Positions 17,029 through 26,769 are shown, numbered from the stretch's first letter. The stretch is DNA of 64,000 nt from Cyanomargarita calcarea GSE-NOS-MK-12-04C (GCA_019359595.1 JAHHGZ010000036.1:27558-91557), one strand, 5' to 3'. Notes: a model not told the origin generated them from the letters alone. A program made the numbers and translations.

Positions 17029-19503
17029 ATGAAAATATATTTTCAAATTTTGCTTCAGTTTCTATCCAAACTGGCTAGGAAAATCATATCAACAGTAATT
17101 AATAAACCAGTTGTTGCAAAGACAGGCATATTTGCGCTTGCCATGTGCCTACTTTTGCGTGGTATTTCACCTGGGTTTAGTCAAGTCCCAACAGTCCCAA
17201 TAATTCCAGACCGAATAATACCAATTGACCCAGGAAGAATTATTTTTGATAACTGGAGTTTTGAACTTGGTCTACAAAATTGGCAAAAGACAGGAACAGC
17301 CTTTAATAATCAACCAACCCAAGGAAGTAATGTTGTCACATATAGAGTTACCTCTATTCCTTTAGGAGGAGATTATTGGCGGGATGTAGCTTACCCAATT
17401 GGTCACAAAGGTAACTATTGGATTGGTACTTATGAAAACCATCCCAAAGATACAGCTAATCCTCTTGGAAGCATCCAAGGAGATTCACCAATGGGAACTC
17501 TAATTTCTAAATCATTTGAGTTACAAAATAACTTTATTACCTTCCTAATCAGTGGAGGAAATGATATTAGAAATCTTAATTTAGAATTGCTAGAAAAAGT
17601 CACATCAGCAGGAACACTTACACTTGCCGATGGTCAATATAAAGAAATTACTGGTATTGCGGCAACGGGAAGAAATTCAGAAATTATGCGCCGTGATTGG
17701 TGGAATGTTACTCCTCACAAAGGGAAAACTGTACGCATCAGAATAGTTGATAATGCCAGTGGTTCTTGGGGACATATTAATATTGATGATATTCGATTTA
17801 CTGATATTGAACCTCCCTATGGACCAGTGCCACAAGGAGCAGATTTACCATCACTGACTGCATATAAAGATGGTGATATCTGGCGCGACTTAGATGCACC
17901 TATTTGGGGATTCGTGGATATGCATACCCATCCAATGGCACACTTAGGTTTTGGGAAAAAACTTCTACATGGTGTTCCTGATGTTGGTTCAATTATTCCA
18001 GCGGGAACCAGAGACTGTAATCGTACTGATAGGCGAAGTTCAAGTATTCAAGAAGCTCTAGGACATGATAATTCTACACATGGTGGGCACGGTGTATTCG
18101 ATAATTCTTGTGGAGACCATCAGAGAAATCTGATTATCACAACATTAGAAGAGGCAAAGGGTGCTCAAAGCCAACACGGTAGTAACTCTCTAGGTTACTC
18201 AGATGACCCCAGTAAAGCATTTGTAAATTGGCCCAAATTTAATGACATTACTCACCAACAAATGTGGGTTGACTGGATCAGAAGGTCTTACCAAGGTGGT
18301 TTAAGAGTGATGGTTACTTTAGCTGTTAATAATAAAACTTTGGCTGATGGAGTTAAAGGCGACCCTCCAACTGATGATAAAGGTTCGGGAGATTTACAAA
18401 TTCGGGAAATAGAACAATTTGTAAATCGACATAATGATTTCATGGAAATTGCTACCAATCCTCAACAGTTGCGAAGCATAGTTCGTCGAAACAAATTAGC
18501 TGTAGTAATTGGAGTCGAGCTTGACAATATTGGTAACTTCAATCAGGTTCCCAGTTTAACAAGAGAAATGATAGCTAGGGAAATTCAAAGGTTATACAAC
18601 GATAAAGTTCGATATATTTTCCCCATTCATGTGATTGACAATAAGTTTGGCGGAACAGCAGTTTATGAAGATATTTTTAACTACTCGAATAAAAGAGAGT
18701 TTGGTAGTTTCTGGGATTTAGCTTGTGCGTTACCAAGCGATAGTATTACTAAGCAAATTCAAGGTAATACATTAGTTCAATTAGCTGGAATTCTTTTAGG
18801 GCAAGACCCATTTAGAAATCCTCCAATTCCTTCTTGTCCTGCGGGGATTGGACATAAGAACCGCAAAAGATTAACACCATCAGGTGAATTTGCCATTAAA
18901 GAAATGATGAAACTAGGAATGATAATTGATATCGACCATATGTCTCAAGAGTCAGCAAATCAAGCTTTCGCAATTGCAGAGGGCATTCCTGGTAAATATC
19001 CACTTAACGCCGGACATAATGGATTTAGAAGTAACGGACATGCAGATGAAAACAGCCGTACAGACGATCAACTTCAGAAAATATCTGAATCTGGCGGCAT
19101 GATGGGAGTTGGATGGGGTGATAATGTATCCTGTGGGTTCTTAAATAACTTTCGATTTGGACTTGGAAAAATGTCTGGAAGGCAGCTTGCGATTGGAACC
19201 GATATCAATGGACTAGTAAAAGCGCCAAGACCTAGAAATACCAGTCGAGATTGTTCGGGGAGTCGAGTTAACTATATAGAATTAGGCGATCGTAATGCAC
19301 CTTTGACGATGGCACAAACCGGACCAAAAAGATGGAATTATAATAATGAGGGAGTCGCACATTACGGTCTCTTTCCAGATTTTTTACAGGACTTGAAAAA
19401 TATAGGTATGAGTTCCCAAGAGCGTAGTTCTTTCTTTACGTCTGCTGAGTACTTCGCTCAAATGTGGGAGAAATCTCTGAGAGTGTCTGGAAATGTAAGA
19501 TAA
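17029..19503 (+). CDS. exported metal-dependent hydrolase related to membrane dipeptidases (M19-like)
   Basis: An 824-aa exported protein with a signal peptide ending near residue 50. Residues ~75-265 form a beta-rich domain (FDNWSFELGLQNWQKTG... HINIDDIRF) like carbohydrate-binding modules. From ~285 a hydrolase domain shows the metal motifs of the renal dipeptidase type in order: FVDMHTHP (~300), IGVELDN (~493), DIDHMS (~645), LNAGHNGFR (~665) and AIGTDING (~725). All expected His/Glu/Asp ligands are present. The family normally has ~350-400 residues, so the catalytic core has inserts, including a Cys-rich segment. Likely a periplasmic or extracellular peptidase/amidohydrolase; dipeptidase activity itself is inference. 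It follows two other exported proteins. Confidence 0.65.
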   Translation: MKIYFQILLQFLSKLARKIISTVINKPVVAKTGIFALAMCLLLRGISPGFSQVPTVPIIPDRIIPIDPGRIIFDNWSFELGLQNWQKTGTAFNNQPTQGSNVVTYRVTSIPLGGDYWRDVAYPIGHKGNYWIGTYENHPKDTANPLGSIQGDSPMGTLISKSFELQNNFITFLISGGNDIRNLNLELLEKVTSAGTLTLADGQYKEITGIAATGRNSEIMRRDWWNVTPHKGKTVRIRIVDNASGSWGHINIDDIRFTDIEPPYGPVPQGADLPSLTAYKDGDIWRDLDAPIWGFVDMHTHPMAHLGFGKKLLHGVPDVGSIIPAGTRDCNRTDRRSSSIQEALGHDNSTHGGHGVFDNSCGDHQRNLIITTLEEAKGAQSQHGSNSLGYSDDPSKAFVNWPKFNDITHQQMWVDWIRRSYQGGLRVMVTLAVNNKTLADGVKGDPPTDDKGSGDLQIREIEQFVNRHNDFMEIATNPQQLRSIVRRNKLAVVIGVELDNIGNFNQVPSLTREMIAREIQRLYNDKVRYIFPIHVIDNKFGGTAVYEDIFNYSNKREFGSFWDLACALPSDSITKQIQGNTLVQLAGILLGQDPFRNPPIPSCPAGIGHKNRKRLTPSGEFAIKEMMKLGMIIDIDHMSQESANQAFAIAEGIPGKYPLNAGHNGFRSNGHADENSRTDDQLQKISESGGMMGVGWGDNVSCGFLNNFRFGLGKMSGRQLAIGTDINGLVKAPRPRNTSRDCSGSRVNYIELGDRNAPLTMAQTGPKRWNYNNEGVAHYGLFPDFLQDLKNIGMSSQERSSFFTSAEYFAQMWEKSLRVSGNVR

Positions 19504-19512
19504 GTTACAAAC

Positions 19513-19551
19513 TTTATAGTTCATCTGTGCAATTTTTTGTCAGACTATAAA
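19513..19551. terminator. stem-loop between convergent genes
   Basis: TTTATAGT (19513-19520) pairs with ACTATAAA (19544-19551), and the loop holds a T run. It lies between the hydrolase gene (plus) and the acyltransferase gene (minus), only 52 bp apart. Confidence 0.45.
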
Positions 19552-19555
19552 CAAG

Positions 19556-20668
19556 TTAGCAGACCATTTTTTTGAGTCCTATCTTACTCATCAGAATCGA
19601 CAAACTTAAAGAAACAACGAGTAGTAGACCCCATCCGCATACTTTCAGGAGCAATATGTGGGTAAAATCAAATACAGTATTTCGCAGCAGATGAGTACTC
19701 AAGGAAAGAAATAATAAATATAAAATTCCGTTAAGACAAAATATTCCCAAAGAGTATTTTGATAGTAATTTTACAGCTTTGATAACAAAAAGTGGCAGTT
19801 GTATTTCTTCGATAGAACTAAAGCACAAAAATAAGATTATTGTGTTTAAAATACAGGATAACGTTATATATTCAAACGGTACAATATTATCATTATTAAT
19901 TTGATTGAAAAAAATATAATTTCCAATTGCTCCTAAGTATGATATTACCAGCATGATTACTTGAATCCTTCTAGAAATCAAAGAAGATATGTTTACTAAA
20001 ATAGATATATTTTTATATAAAAATCCGCCAAGCGCAGCATATGCAAACCAATAAATAAATGGGACACGACCTATATTTATTAAAAATGCAGATAACTGAG
20101 GTGCATCTTTAAAAATTAAACTTAGATAAGTTAAGGAAAAAATTAATCCTTGGATGCCAAATATTAATAAAATGTTTATCCAACTACTTAGCCAACGTCT
20201 AATCAAAATATAAAGTGGTATAAGTTGGAAAAGAATTAGTAAGTAATATGCACCTGTAAATATCTCCCCCCGAAAAATTTCAATGGCAATTTCGGTAATT
20301 GAGTTACCACTCAAAATTTTTAGGACTGCTACTAAGCTGAACCAAAACACGGTTGGAACTGCTAAACGAGTCAAACGCTTTTTAATGATTGACATTTGAG
20401 GTATAGCAAAATCTTTAGATAATCCCCGCTCAAACAACATGAAAGAAATTGTTAGCAGTACCGGAACACAAAATCTCAGAGGTGAGAATAGGATATCTAT
20501 TAATGATGCACTGTCTGTATAAGTTGACCTGGGGACAATAAGTGAGTGGAATGAAACAACAGCAGTAATACTGATTGCTTTGATAAAATCAATGAAGAAT
20601 AATCTACTATTAACGCTGATTTCAACAGTTTTTGTCATGCTATTTTTGCTAGCTATTTCTTCTTGCAT
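19556..20668 (-). CDS. acyltransferase 3 family membrane protein
   Basis: A 370-aa integral membrane acyltransferase of the AT3 (OafA/WecH) type. The opening RLFFIDFIKAISITAVVSFHS, given here from about residue 23, has the conserved R-x-D/E and the catalytic-type His of the family. About ten transmembrane helices follow. These enzymes move acetyl or other acyl groups onto sugars during surface polysaccharide synthesis. It is the distal gene of the polysaccharide cluster, 40 bp after the flippase gene. A second start, Met 11, is possible. A stump of a second, different acyltransferase lies upstream at 23.4 kb. Confidence 0.8.
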   Translation of the reverse strand: MQEEIASKNSMTKTVEISVNSRLFFIDFIKAISITAVVSFHSLIVPRSTYTDSASLIDILFSPLRFCVPVLLTISFMLFERGLSKDFAIPQMSIIKKRLTRLAVPTVFWFSLVAVLKILSGNSITEIAIEIFRGEIFTGAYYLLILFQLIPLYILIRRWLSSWINILLIFGIQGLIFSLTYLSLIFKDAPQLSAFLINIGRVPFIYWFAYAALGGFLYKNISILVNISSLISRRIQVIMLVISYLGAIGNYIFFNQINNDNIVPFEYITLSCILNTIILFLCFSSIEEIQLPLFVIKAVKLLSKYSLGIFCLNGILYLLFLSLSTHLLRNTVFDFTHILLLKVCGWGLLLVVSLSLSILMSKIGLKKMVC

Positions 20669-20708
20669 AAAACAGTTAATTTCGGATAACTGGGAATTGA
20701 ATTTAAAA

Positions 20709-22145
20709 CTATTTCAAAGTACGACGAACCAAGTCGATTAACATCTGAGGCACTCTACCTTTGGAGACTAAAGATATGATGATTCCATAGCCAAGAATAA
20801 TCGCCAGTGGCTGTAGATAAGGCGCAAGATGTGTTGGTATTGGAGTTGCAAGTAGAGCAACTAATATCAATCCGATTGTAATTGTGGGTAGCAGCACAGG
20901 TGCGAGCAAAACTCTGATACTCCAACCTGTAGAGTAGCAAATAGCTATCCAAAACCAGACTGTAGCAGCGATACCCATAACCAACGCTGTGGCGATCGCG
21001 ACACCATTAACTCCTCCCAAATAAGCCCCGACTAGAAAGCCAGAGATAGATAAAGGGACTAAAACCCAGTTAATAGCAGCATTAATATGGGGTTTATCTA
21101 ACGTATTCAATGCAGTACCCAAGATAGCCATAAACCCTCGGGCATAAGCAAAAATTAGGACAATTTGAAAAATAGGTGCGGCTTTTGTCCACTCAGCACC
21201 ATAAACAAGGGGAATCAACCAGGGAGCCATTACAAATGCCACGCCATAAATGGGAGCATAAAATAAGGCGTATAATTCTAACATTTTGCAAACATATACC
21301 CGTTTACCCTCGTTGTCTTTTTGCGATAAAACGGAGAAATTTACCCGGTTAATTTGTGACAAAGCAAAGGTGGGTAACATGGCTAATTGATACCCCAAAC
21401 TGTAAAAACCTAATGCTTGAGCGCCAAGTAATCGACCTACAATCAAGTTGTCAGTATTAGTATTGACGTATACAGCTAGATTGATACCTACAAGGCTAGT
21501 AATGTATCCCCGGACTTCCTGGACAGCAGATGCATCTGGGATGAAGTGGTAAGTGAAGCGGTAGCCGCTAAACCAACGCTTGATTAAGGCATCTACTGCT
21601 GTCATTGCAATGTTGCCAACCACAAAAGACCAGACTCCCCAACCGATGACAGCGCAACTTATAACAATTGAAAACCCCACTAATTTGACTACAGAGTCTG
21701 AAATAGCGATCGCTCGAAAATTCATTTGTCGCTGCAAAACAGCTGCATGGGAACCCCTACCTGCACCGATCAGAAAAACCAAGGATTCGCAAACAATCAA
21801 AGGAAAAACAATTGGCTGATGAAAAAATTGCGATAGGGGAAATCCAACCAGCATTTGCACAAAGAACATACAGACTGAAATATTCACCCCCACGCTGTAG
21901 ACTGCGTTAGCTAATTTTTTATCGGACAATCCTTTGTAAATCAATACACTGGCAATGGCTGAGTCCTTAAAAAGTTCCGACAGTGTGGTGACAATTAAAA
22001 CCATCCCCCAAATGCCGAAATCTTTCGGTGACAGCAGACGAGCAAGGATAATCTGAGCAATCAGTTGTGAGACTTTGGTAACAGCAAAACTCCCTGTTAG
22101 CCACAAACTACTTCCAGCTATCTTGGCAGTTTTAGGACTTGACAT
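20709..22145 (-). CDS. Wzx-like polysaccharide flippase (MOP superfamily)
   Basis: A 478-aa protein with about 12-14 transmembrane helices. The start (SSLWLTGSFAVTKVSQLIAQIILARLLSPKDFG) and the segment NTDNLIVGRLLGAQALGFYSLGYQLA are hallmarks of the lipopolysaccharide/exopolysaccharide flippase group (WzxC-like). It would move undecaprenyl-linked repeat units across the inner membrane. It lies in the cluster between a glycosyltransferase and an acyltransferase and is on the same strand as the polymerase and Wzc-like kinase, which fits a Wzx/Wzy-dependent pathway. Confidence 0.86.
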   Translation of the reverse strand: MSSPKTAKIAGSSLWLTGSFAVTKVSQLIAQIILARLLSPKDFGIWGMVLIVTTLSELFKDSAIASVLIYKGLSDKKLANAVYSVGVNISVCMFFVQMLVGFPLSQFFHQPIVFPLIVCESLVFLIGAGRGSHAAVLQRQMNFRAIAISDSVVKLVGFSIVISCAVIGWGVWSFVVGNIAMTAVDALIKRWFSGYRFTYHFIPDASAVQEVRGYITSLVGINLAVYVNTNTDNLIVGRLLGAQALGFYSLGYQLAMLPTFALSQINRVNFSVLSQKDNEGKRVYVCKMLELYALFYAPIYGVAFVMAPWLIPLVYGAEWTKAAPIFQIVLIFAYARGFMAILGTALNTLDKPHINAAINWVLVPLSISGFLVGAYLGGVNGVAIATALVMGIAATVWFWIAICYSTGWSIRVLLAPVLLPTITIGLILVALLATPIPTHLAPYLQPLAIILGYGIIISLVSKGRVPQMLIDLVRRTLK

Positions 22146-22169
22146 ATAAATTTTTTGTTGTCTCTACTG

Positions 22170-23366
22170 TTAATGCTGAGGTTTTGAGTAGAGGATAGAG
22201 TGAGGGGTTTTACGGTTTGCTAATTCTTGACCTTTACGACCAAGCCGATCGCGTAATTGTCTATTTGTACACAATTGCCGCAGTCCCTCAGTAATTTCAC
22301 TATTTTTTGGATTTACTAATATGCCATTTGACATATGGTAAACTGCATCTGTCACACCCCCTACCCGTGAAGCAATTACAGGTTTGCCAAAATAACCAGC
22401 TTCTAAATAAACAATGCCAAAACCTTCTACACTAGCAGCTTCAGTATCAAAAAATGTAAACATGGCAAACAAGTCACAAGCCCTGTAGTAGTCTGCTAAC
22501 TGTTCATTGGGGACGTATCCGGCAAAATGTACTTTTTCTGCAACCCCTAAATTTTCGGCTTGAGACTTCAATTCCCCAGCAATCGCACCTCGACCGCAGA
22601 TTAAGTAATGGACATCCAATCCAGCAGCTAGTAATAAAGGCAAGTTGTCTATTACTTGGTTAAAACCTTTGCGTTTCACCAAACGTCCTACAGATAGAAT
22701 CACTACTGCTGTTTCCGGAATACCATACTTTTTCCGCAGAGAATTTCTGGCAGCATTACCAAAGTGAAATTTTTCTGGTCTGACAGAGGGGTTGATTATG
22801 CGGGTGGGTGTTGTGCATTGGCAGTGTTCATGTAAGTAATCTCTAGTAAATGAACTGTTACATACAATGGTCGTGCAACGCTTGAGAGTCCATTCAAAGA
22901 GCGATCGCAACACCGAATTTTTGACCGGACAAAGGACATCGTTGCCATGCAAGTATATGAAACACTGGATAGGTAATATATAAGTCAGCAACAACAAAGA
23001 GGGAAAGTCATAACCATGTGCCCATTCGATGTAACGATAGCGGTAGCGGAAATAAAGCCTAATTGCTAGGAATAACGAGCAGACCATGTTTACAATCTGC
23101 TTGAGGATACTACCCAACTTTCCATTCGTTAAAAAAGTCGGAACTTGCCAGCGATATATGGAAAAAGATTGCACCGCATCAAAAGCTACATCACCTGGAT
23201 AGCTTGCGGTGAGGAGAATTACCCGCTTTGGGTCTTGCAAACAGCGATTGTAAACATATTCTTCAATTCCTCCTTCTTTGGGAAAGAAGGTGCGAGAAAT
23301 GACTAGAATATCGGGTATTTCCAGTTTATCTTTATTAACGGTAGGAAGTTGAAAAATATTTTGCAT
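22170..23366 (-). CDS. glycosyltransferase family 4 (group 1)
   Basis: A 398-aa GT-B glycosyltransferase. The N-terminal acceptor half begins DILVISRTFFPKEGGIEEYVY. The donor half has ILSVGRLVKRKGFNQVIDNL and the family's E(x7)E region in EAASVEGFGIVYLEAGYFGKPVIASRVGG, near residues 308-336 (quoted in part). It probably adds one sugar of the exopolysaccharide repeat unit on the cytoplasmic side of the membrane. Its ATG overlaps the TAA of the upstream acyltransferase remnant (TAATG), a translational-coupling arrangement that shows the remnant was once a real operon gene. Confidence 0.85.
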   Translation of the reverse strand: MQNIFQLPTVNKDKLEIPDILVISRTFFPKEGGIEEYVYNRCLQDPKRVILLTASYPGDVAFDAVQSFSIYRWQVPTFLTNGKLGSILKQIVNMVCSLFLAIRLYFRYRYRYIEWAHGYDFPSLLLLTYILPIQCFIYLHGNDVLCPVKNSVLRSLFEWTLKRCTTIVCNSSFTRDYLHEHCQCTTPTRIINPSVRPEKFHFGNAARNSLRKKYGIPETAVVILSVGRLVKRKGFNQVIDNLPLLLAAGLDVHYLICGRGAIAGELKSQAENLGVAEKVHFAGYVPNEQLADYYRACDLFAMFTFFDTEAASVEGFGIVYLEAGYFGKPVIASRVGGVTDAVYHMSNGILVNPKNSEITEGLRQLCTNRQLRDRLGRKGQELANRKTPHSILYSKPQH

Positions 23367-23575
23367 TATTGAATTGGTTGTTTTTCAGTGTAATTAAAAA
23401 ATCTCTTGAGTTCAGCGATTGGCTTTTCGACAAAGTGCCATGAAATACTAACCAGAATAGTGGCAATTATTGAAAATATCGCTATCACTATTTCCCAACT
23501 AAAAAATGATGATTTTAAATTATGAAACACTTTACTAACCTCATACAGCATAAAGAAGTGTATAAGCTTAAATGC
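23366..23575 (-). pseudogene. C-terminal stump of an acyltransferase 3 gene
   Basis: The last ~65 codons read FKLIHFF...WEIVIAIFSIIATILVSI SWHFVEKPIAELKRFF in one open frame. The final transmembrane helix followed by SWHFVEKP is the standard end of OafA-type acyltransferases. About 300 N-terminal residues are missing. Upstream the frame runs into a short G/C-rich hairpin (23579-23610) that looks like an intergenic repeat, then directly into the methyltransferase gene. It still overlaps the next glycosyltransferase start (TAATG). Confidence 0.65.
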
Positions 23576-23578
23576 TTT

Positions 23579-23610
23579 GTTCGGGGGGATGCCGTAGGTC
23601 TCCCCTGAAC
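23579..23610. repeat. G/C-rich imperfect hairpin repeat at a deletion junction
   Basis: TTCGGGGGGA and TCTCCCCTGAA form an imperfect stem around TGCCGTAGG. Its base composition differs sharply from the AT-rich genes on both sides. It lies exactly where the acyltransferase gene is cut, which suggests a repeat-mediated deletion or a remnant of an insertion. Confidence 0.45.
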
Positions 23611-23624
23611 GGTTACAAGTAAAT

Positions 23625-24347
23625 TTATTTTTCCTGTGTGACAGAATCTTTTTCCCACCCATCATATGCAATCAATGATTTGGTTAAGCCCAAAAATTTT
23701 TCTTCAAAAATAGCTGCTTTAGGAAACAATTCAACTAATTCTTTTTTAGTGAGGAGCTTTACACTAGTTACAAGTTCTTTTGCGGCTGCTTTGTCAGTAG
23801 TTTTTGGTCGCCATCCTAGATTAAAATGAGTAATCAGAAACATTTTTGCCCATAAAGGTAAAAATTGAAAAAAGGGGAAAAGAAAGTGAGGTTCTATGGG
23901 AAAATATCGATTGGGAGTTTGGATAAAATATCTTTTCCCTACCCGTTGCACTTCCATTGCCATCTGCCGTTGAGCTTCATAATCTCCTACGTGTTCGATG
24001 ACAGAATTGGAAAAAACAATATCAAAAGCATTGTCAGCGAAATGTTCCATATTTGTGGCATTGCCTATCAAAGCTTTGATATTAGAGATATTAGAATGGG
24101 CTATTTTGTTTGTTTCATTTTCAAAATTGATAATAGTAATTTCGACATTTTTAGCGACTTCTTTATTACAAAAACCTTCTTTTAACCAAATATTTTCTCT
24201 TCCGCCTACATCAAGAATTTTTAAAGGTTTTGGTAGTGTTTTCAAAAGACTATTGAAGAACGCAAAACGTCTCTTTCTTAATTTGGTGGATAAAGATTCA
24301 CTTTTACTGTCATCAGCTAATTTTGTTAAAATTTGGTTTAACATCAA
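23625..24347 (-). CDS. class I SAM-dependent methyltransferase of the polysaccharide cluster
   Basis: A 240-aa methyltransferase with motif I KILDVGGRENIWL (about residues 43-55), an acidic strand 2 (EITIINFENE), and the core sequence DIVFSNSVIEHVGD (about 108-121), typical of the Methyltransf_11 group. The family is often found in O-antigen and exopolysaccharide clusters, where it methylates sugars or lipid-linked intermediates. It lies between two glycosyltransferases on the same strand. Its end abuts the acyltransferase stump, so the C-terminus could be affected by that rearrangement, but the length is normal. Confidence 0.78.
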   Translation of the reverse strand: MMLNQILTKLADDSKSESLSTKLRKRRFAFFNSLLKTLPKPLKILDVGGRENIWLKEGFCNKEVAKNVEITIINFENETNKIAHSNISNIKALIGNATNMEHFADNAFDIVFSNSVIEHVGDYEAQRQMAMEVQRVGKRYFIQTPNRYFPIEPHFLFPFFQFLPLWAKMFLITHFNLGWRPKTTDKAAAKELVTSVKLLTKKELVELFPKAAIFEEKFLGLTKSLIAYDGWEKDSVTQEK

Positions 24348-24467
24348 TGATTCTCCTTGTTTTAATTGGACTGCTATTTTAGAGCTAAATTTTCTGTTAT
24401 CTGCCTAAATAAACGGTGAGTATAACAAAATCGTAATTGATTAATTACGTAGATTTGTAAATAAACT

Positions 24468-25691
24468 TTAAAGCCTCTTTCTAAAATTTCCATGTGCAGA
24501 ACCAGCCTCGCTGAGTTTAATATCATTTAAGGGAGGAGGAGTTAGACCCGTAATTGTCATCATTCCCTGTGCATAAGCAGTGAGGTTACAGTAAGTTTCA
24601 ACCCAATTCCTAGCTTTATTTAAGAGTTCGGGTGTGTTGGGATTGTTAGTAATATCTATAATTGCTTTAGCTGCAGCGGTTGGATTGTTAGGGTCAACTA
24701 TCCACTCCGGGGCAAAGTGGCGTAAAATCTCACCAATACCGCCAGTTTCACTGCCAACTACTGGTACACCGCAGGCAATCGCTTCAACCACTATCCGTCC
24801 AAAAGGTTCTCTGGGGGCTAGGGTCAGGACTATATCTGCATATTTGTAGTAATTTTCAATAGCGAAACTGGGAGGCAAAATAGTAAAGCGATCGCTTACG
24901 CCAAACTCTTTTGCACTTTCTAGTAAGGTTCGACTATTAATGCGATCGCTAGAATTATCTTCTCCAATTATTACACTGTGATAGTTATGACCTGTTGCTT
25001 TCAAATGAGCCAGAACAGGAATTAAAGCCCGGAGATTTTTATCATTGACCATTCCTGGTTGACTAATTCGGGAAGGAGTTAAAATGATGCGACAACCAGA
25101 GTTAATAATCCTTTCTAATTCAACAGGTGGAGGATTAAAAATAGAGTGCGAATTAAATTTTTCAGTATCTACTGGTTGATAAAGAATACCTCGAATATCC
25201 GGCATAATAGAACGCACATGGCTAGCAGTGAAATGTGAATTACAAATCACTCGTGGTGCTAAACAGGCAAAAGTAAACTTTCTGGCTAGATAACCTAAAA
25301 GATTGTGAGAAAGTGCTAAATCGTGGCAGAAGTGATAAACAGAGCGATTTTGTAGACGCAATTTCCATGTTGCGCGTAAGATAATTGGCAGAAAACTTCG
25401 CCAGACACAGTTATCTAAGAGCAAAGGCCAATCAGATGGTTGCTGACTAACCCAAGCAAATGCTCGCTCTAAAAACTGTCCCTGATCCTCCCCATCAGCC
25501 GGAATAATTTTTACGCAAAAATCTAAACCAGCTTCCTTAAGATATTTTTCCATCAAGGAATTGGAACGTACCAAAACACACAATTGCTCTTGTGCATTAC
25601 CACGTCTAAATCCTTCAATTAACAACGAGAGAGTAACGAGAGTACCACCTAATGAATGGCAGGCTCCTGGTATAATTACAAGCTTTTTCAT
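24468..25691 (-). CDS. glycosyltransferase family 4 (group 1)
   Basis: A 407-aa GT-B glycosyltransferase. The start is VIIPGACHSLGGTLVTL. The donor-binding half has ILTPSRISQPGMVNDKNLRAL (quoted in part) and the conserved LAPREPFGRIVVEAIACGVPVVGSETGGI region near residues 295-323 with the E(x7)E pair. It would add a sugar to the lipid-linked repeat unit in the cytoplasm. It is preceded after 28 bp by a GT2 gene. The donor sugar cannot be inferred. Confidence 0.83.
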   Translation of the reverse strand: MKKLVIIPGACHSLGGTLVTLSLLIEGFRRGNAQEQLCVLVRSNSLMEKYLKEAGLDFCVKIIPADGEDQGQFLERAFAWVSQQPSDWPLLLDNCVWRSFLPIILRATWKLRLQNRSVYHFCHDLALSHNLLGYLARKFTFACLAPRVICNSHFTASHVRSIMPDIRGILYQPVDTEKFNSHSIFNPPPVELERIINSGCRIILTPSRISQPGMVNDKNLRALIPVLAHLKATGHNYHSVIIGEDNSSDRINSRTLLESAKEFGVSDRFTILPPSFAIENYYKYADIVLTLAPREPFGRIVVEAIACGVPVVGSETGGIGEILRHFAPEWIVDPNNPTAAAKAIIDITNNPNTPELLNKARNWVETYCNLTAYAQGMMTITGLTPPPLNDIKLSEAGSAHGNFRKRL

Positions 25692-25719
25692 CTCTGGCTC
25701 ACAAATGTATATATTTTGA

Positions 25720-26769
25720 CTAATTGCCAGATAAATTAAATTTTTGTGGTTCTTTACCTGTCAATTTAAATTGCAAATATCCTCGTCTTCCAAAGCGGAT
25801 ATATGCCTGACCTTCATTTGGAAAAAATGCAAAGATACTGCGTTGTATTAGCTTGTTAAAAGTTTCATCAAAACTACGTCCAATTGCGATACTTTCTCGT
25901 AATGATAGCCAAATAGTCTGAATCCCTTTTGCCCAAGTTAAACCACCTTGTTGTAGTGAGAAAAAGCTCTGATAATCTGCACTCCGTTTAATATCAAAAC
26001 GCTTATCTATCCCTGTTATAGCTGCTGCTTCATTAATAAATTTAGCTGTTTCTTCTTGCACCTCCATCCAGTAGGATAAATTAATACTGCGGCACTGCAT
26101 ATTGTTGCCATGTTGGCGATAAAACATTAGTGGCTTATTTATACATCCCACTTCACCTAAAAAGGGAACTACCGCAGTTAAATAAGGGTCTGCTCCCATG
26201 CTTTTTTTTGTTGGAATGGGGAGAACTTTTTCCAGAATTTCGCGCCGATAAGATAGTGCCGAAGTCGTTTCCCAAATATATTGACCCCATTGCAATAATA
26301 AGTTACGGACATCACCCTGACTGAAAGTTTTCGGCCCACGACCAATAGGCAAACCTTCGCGATTCACAATAATTTTACTGTGAATAATTTGTACCCATTC
26401 GGGATGCTCAAAAAACGCCATAACAACGTTTTCTAACTTTTCTGGATGAAAATAATCATCAGCATCCAAAAGACAAATAATCTCTCCTTTAGCACGAGTA
26501 ATTCCAGCATTCAAAGCCGCACCCATACCACCATTATTTTGAAATATTGAAATTAAACGACTTCCATAAGAGGAAATCACTTCTCGTGAGTTATCTGTAG
26601 AACCATCATCGACCACAATTAACTCAAAATTTTGGTAAGTTTGTTTGAAAACGCTATCAATAGCTTCACTAAGGTAGTTGCCATAGTTATAGTTATCGAT
26701 AATAACGCTAACTAAAGGATGAGCAGGCAACTTGTGCAATATCTCGGATGTTAAGGGAAGTTTTTCCAT
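25720..26769 (-). CDS. glycosyltransferase family 2, paralogue of the gene at 27.9 kb
   Basis: A 349-aa GT-A glycosyltransferase. VSVIIDNYNYGNYLSEAIDS opens the domain, VVDDGSTDNS binds the nucleotide, and LLDADDYFHPEKL carries the DxD-like metal site near residue 118. Its first ~130 residues are nearly superimposable on the GT2 at 27890-28921, and similarity continues to the end (the second half of both includes RSI and FRYGRRGY/FGLRGYF-like ends). This points to a gene duplication within the cluster. It is probably peripheral and cytoplasmic. Confidence 0.85.
   Translation of the reverse strand: MEKLPLTSEILHKLPAHPLVSVIIDNYNYGNYLSEAIDSVFKQTYQNFELIVVDDGSTDNSREVISSYGSRLISIFQNNGGMGAALNAGITRAKGEIICLLDADDYFHPEKLENVVMAFFEHPEWVQIIHSKIIVNREGLPIGRGPKTFSQGDVRNLLLQWGQYIWETTSALSYRREILEKVLPIPTKKSMGADPYLTAVVPFLGEVGCINKPLMFYRQHGNNMQCRSINLSYWMEVQEETAKFINEAAAITGIDKRFDIKRSADYQSFFSLQQGGLTWAKGIQTIWLSLRESIAIGRSFDETFNKLIQRSIFAFFPNEGQAYIRFGRRGYLQFKLTGKEPQKFNLSGN

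Noticed and set aside
23998..24408. 136-aa plus-strand frame opposite the methyltransferase
   Set aside because: It is antisense to a well-supported methyltransferase gene and shows no domain.
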